This document shows positions 6,772 to 9,347 of a stretch of 9,347 nt of DNA, piece after piece; position 1 is the first letter of the stretch, and every line of letters starts with the position of its first letter. The notes under the pieces were generated by a model. The model had not been told where the DNA came from. It did not search any database and was given only the letters and a program-made list of their open reading frames with translations. Origin of the DNA: Planctomycetota bacterium (GTDB taxonomy: Bacteria; Planctomycetota; Phycisphaerae; UBA1845); assembly GCA_022563615.1 (NCBI GenBank), contig JADFMZ010000097.1, forward strand, positions 1-9,347, read 5' to 3'. The position numbers and the translations under genes were made by a program.

Positions 6772-8814
6772 ATGACGAACGAGAACGAGCCGGCGCCGCA
6801 AAAACCCGAGGATCCGAAACGCCCGCCGGGAACGCCGGGTCCGCGCCTTTCTCGCAACATGGTGAGCTGGCTCGTACTGCTGGCCCTGGCCATGGCGCTG
6901 GTGGCTGTGCTCAACGACTCGCTGAGCCCTTCGCACGAATTCGCAATCAGTGACTTCTGGAAACAGGTCAAGAACCAGAACGTTGAGCGTGTGGTGATTC
7001 ACGAGGGCGGTGTGGTCGAGGGGCTGATGAAGCGACTGCCGGAAGGATCGCCGCCCAACAGCTCTTTACAGTTCAAGGTCGACTTCCCCCGCGGCACCAT
7101 CGACAGCGAATTCCTCAAGGAACTCCGAGAGTCCCTGCCCGAAGACGCCGTCATCAAGTCGGAAAAGCCGAGCCAGTTCCTGCTCGTGCTGGTCAGCACG
7201 TTGCCCTGGCTTCTGGTGATCGGTTTCATCTGGTTTTTCGTTTTCCGGCAACTGCGCGGCGCCGGCGGGGCCGGGGGAATGCTGGGCAACTTCGGTCGAT
7301 CGCGGCATCGTGTCACGCACAAAGAGCATACGCAGACCACCTTCGCCGATGTGGCCGGGATTGAGGAAGCCAAGGAGGAAGTCGAGGAGATTATTGAGTT
7401 TCTTAGGTCTCCGAAGAAGTTTCAGCGTCTGGGTGGACGGATCCCTCGCGGCATCCTGCTCGTCGGCGCTCCAGGCTGCGGCAAGACCTTGCTGGCCAAG
7501 GCGATCGCCGGCGAGGCCGACGTGCCGTTCTTTTCCATCAGCGGATCGGACTTTGTCGAGATGTTCGTCGGGGTCGGAGCATCGCGCGTACGCGATCTGT
7601 TCAAGCAGGCCAAGGAAAACTCACCGTGCATCGTATTCCTGGACGAAATTGACGCCGTGGGTCGGCGCCGGGGAGCCAGTTTCGCCGGCGGCGGGCACGA
7701 CGAACGCGAACAAACGCTCAACGCTATTCTGGTCGAGATGGACGGATTTGAAACGAGTTCCCAGGTGATCATCATTGCCGCAACGAACCGGGCCGACGTG
7801 CTCGATCCGGCGTTGGTCCGCCCGGGGCGTTTCGATCGCCAGGTTTTCGTGTCGCTCCCGGACGTAAAGGGTCGCCAGGAAATCATGAAGGTGCACATGC
7901 GTCGGATCAAGGTGGGCCCGACCGTGGACATCCGCCGGATCGCACGGGGCACGCCGATGTTCAGCGGCGCGGAACTGGCCGCCCTGGTCAACGAATCCGC
8001 CCTGATCGCCACCCTGAGCAACAAGGAATACGTGGAGCAGGAAGACCTTGAGGAAGCCCGCGACAAGGTTCGCTGGGGTCGGGCCAAGAAGAGCGCCTCC
8101 GTGGACGAGCGAGACCGAAAAATCACCGCCTACCACGAGGCCGGTCACGCGCTCCTCCATGCGTTGGACAAGGACGCCGACCCCCTGCATAAGGTCAGCA
8201 TTATTCCAAGAGGCAACGCCGGCGGGGCGACCTTCGCGCTGCCGGAGCGTGATCGAATGGTGTATACCCAGAGCTACCTGCAGGCCACGTTGCGCGTCAT
8301 GTTTGGTGGACGCATCGCCGAGGAAGTGTTCTTCAACGAGATCAGTAGCGGGGCGGCCTCAGACATCAAGCAGGCGACGGAAATCAGCCGGCACATGATC
8401 CGGGATTGGGGCATGGGTAAGAAGCTCGGGTTGGTTTATTACGGTGATGACGATTCCCATACCGGCATGATCGATCTCGGCGGACGGGACTACTCCGACA
8501 AAACTGCCGAGATTATTGACCAAGAGGTAAAGCGCATCCTGGACGAGGCCTACGCCGCCGCCAAAAATACGATCACCGAGAACCGCGACAAAGTCGAGGT
8601 GATCGCCAAGGCCTTGCTCCAGTTCGAAACCCTCAGCGGCGACGAAGTCAACGCGTTGCTCCGTGGAGAATCACTCCAGCGGAGCAGCGTCGAAGACTTG
8701 CTTGATACGGCGGTTGCCGAGGAGCCTGTCGGTTTGGCCCGCCCGGTCAAGGCTGATCCGGATGCGGAGCCGGACACCGACGTCAGCGGCGGAGCCCTCC
8801 CCCAGCCCGGCTAA
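6772..8814 (+). CDS. ftsH: FtsH, ATP-dependent membrane zinc metalloprotease
   Basis: FtsH is a hexameric, membrane-anchored AAA+ protease that extracts and degrades misfolded membrane proteins and selected regulators. The 680-residue product has, in order: a Pro-rich cytoplasmic start; a first membrane segment (about 31-48); a short periplasmic domain (about 50-135); a second membrane segment (about 137-158); a Gly-rich linker; and the AAA domain from about 190. Motifs seen are Walker A GAPGCGKT (232-239), pore loop MFVGVG (264-269), Walker B IVFLDEID (287-294), and the second region of homology with its arginine fingers in RPGRFDR (350-356). The protease part has zinc motif HEAGH (455-459) and third ligand Asp531 in SDIKQAT. 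The tail (about 640-680) is acidic and Pro-rich. Walker A has Cys where most FtsH have Thr (GTGKT). GGAG at 6760-6763, 8 bases before the ATG, supports the start. In enterobacteria FtsH also controls LPS synthesis by degrading LpxC, which fits its position after an lptE gene. Confidence 0.97.
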   Translation: MTNENEPAPQKPEDPKRPPGTPGPRLSRNMVSWLVLLALAMALVAVLNDSLSPSHEFAISDFWKQVKNQNVERVVIHEGGVVEGLMKRLPEGSPPNSSLQFKVDFPRGTIDSEFLKELRESLPEDAVIKSEKPSQFLLVLVSTLPWLLVIGFIWFFVFRQLRGAGGAGGMLGNFGRSRHRVTHKEHTQTTFADVAGIEEAKEEVEEIIEFLRSPKKFQRLGGRIPRGILLVGAPGCGKTLLAKAIAGEADVPFFSISGSDFVEMFVGVGASRVRDLFKQAKENSPCIVFLDEIDAVGRRRGASFAGGGHDEREQTLNAILVEMDGFETSSQVIIIAATNRADVLDPALVRPGRFDRQVFVSLPDVKGRQEIMKVHMRRIKVGPTVDIRRIARGTPMFSGAELAALVNESALIATLSNKEYVEQEDLEEARDKVRWGRAKKSASVDERDRKITAYHEAGHALLHALDKDADPLHKVSIIPRGNAGGATFALPERDRMVYTQSYLQATLRVMFGGRIAEEVFFNEISSGAASDIKQATEISRHMIRDWGMGKKLGLVYYGDDDSHTGMIDLGGRDYSDKTAEIIDQEVKRILDEAYAAAKNTITENRDKVEVIAKALLQFETLSGDEVNALLRGESLQRSSVEDLLDTAVAEEPVGLARPVKADPDAEPDTDVSGGALPQPG

Positions 8815-8964
8815 CACCGGGGGGAAAAGTGTCCAGCATCGATTCTCGGTGTAGCCGGCGAGCATGACCCCCTTCGCGAGAGTCCGGAAACGACGCCCGT
8901 CCAATCGGGCAACGTACCGCCGGGGGGACTTGACGGACGGCGTGGCGGCGCGCAAGATTTGGGT

Positions 8965-9347
8965 ATGTTCTTTCTGCAACGATACATGCGATGGACGTGG
9001 GTCATTGTGCCCGGCTTGTGCATTCCGGTTGCCGCCCCACTTGCCGTGGCACAACCGGAGATTCGCTGGAGCGGGAACCGCATCCTCAATTCGTCCTTCG
9101 AAGACGAATTTACCGGCTGGTACCAGCGTAAGGGGGCGGAGCAGCCGGGAGAACGAATTGAGTCGTCCGTAACCCTGGACGACACGACGGCACATTCCGG
9201 TGCTCGCAGCCTGCATTTGAAGGGCGGCGCCGACACGACCTGGTGGTGGGCGATCGAAACCGATCGAATGCCGGCCCGTCCGAACCGGCGTTACCGAATG
9301 GCCGGCTGGATCAAGACGAAGGACGCCACCAAAGAGGAGGGACAGTA
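8965..9347 (+). CDS. Secreted protein with carbohydrate-binding-module-like domain (partial, 3' end missing)
   Basis: An open frame begins at ATG 8965 and runs past the window edge (127 codons plus 2 bases, no stop). The first 29 or so residues are a signal peptide (basic start with RYMRW, hydrophobic WVIVPGLCIPVAAPLAVA, then AQPE, with likely cleavage at AVA). The mature part has a pattern typical of CBM4/9/22-like beta-sandwich domains: an Asn-Ser-Ser-Phe-Glu start followed by FTGWYQ, then HSGARSLHLKG, then RRYRMAGWIKT. This pattern is common in planctomycete exported proteins, including glycoside hydrolases and sugar-binding proteins, so the missing C-terminal part could hold a catalytic domain. 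An in-frame ATG at 8986 is an alternative start that still keeps the signal peptide. No good ribosome site is seen for either. It begins 150 bases after ftsH; whether it is co-transcribed is not clear. Confidence 0.72.
   Translation, partial: MFFLQRYMRWTWVIVPGLCIPVAAPLAVAQPEIRWSGNRILNSSFEDEFTGWYQRKGAEQPGERIESSVTLDDTTAHSGARSLHLKGGADTTWWWAIETDRMPARPNRRYRMAGWIKTKDATKEEGQ

Noticed and set aside
5485..7002. 505-codon open frame on the minus strand opposite the BamD-like, lptE and ftsH genes
   Set aside because: It lies antisense to three genes with recognisable families, has no domain or signal pattern, and its Arg/Pro/His-rich composition is what the reverse of G+C-rich coding sequence gives.
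7422..8126. 234-codon minus-strand open frame within ftsH
   Set aside because: Entirely antisense to the conserved AAA domain; Ser/Arg-rich with no recognisable motif.
8806..8821. Hairpin CCCGG / CCGGG around the ftsH stop codon as a terminator
   Set aside because: The stem is only 5 bp and is followed by GGGAAAAG rather than a T-run.
8895..8910. Hairpin GCCCG / CGGGC after ftsH as a terminator
   Set aside because: Short stem with no T-run; such pairs are expected by chance in G+C-rich DNA.
8671..9236. Two overlapping minus-strand open frames across the end of ftsH and the last gene
   Set aside because: They overlap the conserved ftsH tail and the signal-peptide gene, show no coding pattern, and overlap each other.

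Overview
The window (about 60% G+C by eye) looks like a chromosomal segment of a Gram-negative-type bacterium with an outer membrane, most likely a member of the Planctomycetota. This rests on the character of the LptE-like protein (the stretch starting DIQSVHVEMF, with its RRELEFRLTEAI core), an FtsH with the Walker A variant GAPGCGKT, a BamD-like TPR protein, and large exported low-complexity proteins. The assignment is by pattern recognition only; no search was run. I see no mobile element, phage gene, CRISPR array, tRNA or rRNA.

Layout. The left part (70-3276, minus strand) holds two exported-protein genes read right to left. The first is a 540-residue Ser/Arg-, Gly/His- and Tyr-rich secreted protein. 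It is followed after a 75-base gap by a lipoprotein with a von Willebrand A (VWA) domain and an intact metal site. A 344-base gene-free stretch (3277-3620) lies upstream; it carries a TATAAT-type element and two adjacent hairpins in the probable leader of the low-complexity gene. Next on the minus strand is queA (tRNA queuosine synthesis, 3621-4673).

queA is divergent from a plus-strand group that fills the right half: a BamD-like TPR protein, an LptE-like lipoprotein and FtsH (4908-8814). This group reads as an envelope-biogenesis set: beta-barrel assembly, LPS export and membrane protein quality control. The window ends inside a further plus-strand gene (from 8965) with a signal peptide and what looks like a carbohydrate-binding-type beta-sandwich domain; it has no stop before the window edge.

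The most unusual content is the low-complexity secreted protein. It has four compositional blocks in order: a basic Ser/Arg region containing a 30-residue (90-base) tandem repeat, a Gly-His ladder, a block with about 27 tyrosines in 76 residues, and an acidic tail. Its pairing with a VWA lipoprotein suggests a cell-surface or matrix function, but no known system is matched. Bases 1-69 hold nothing I can assign.
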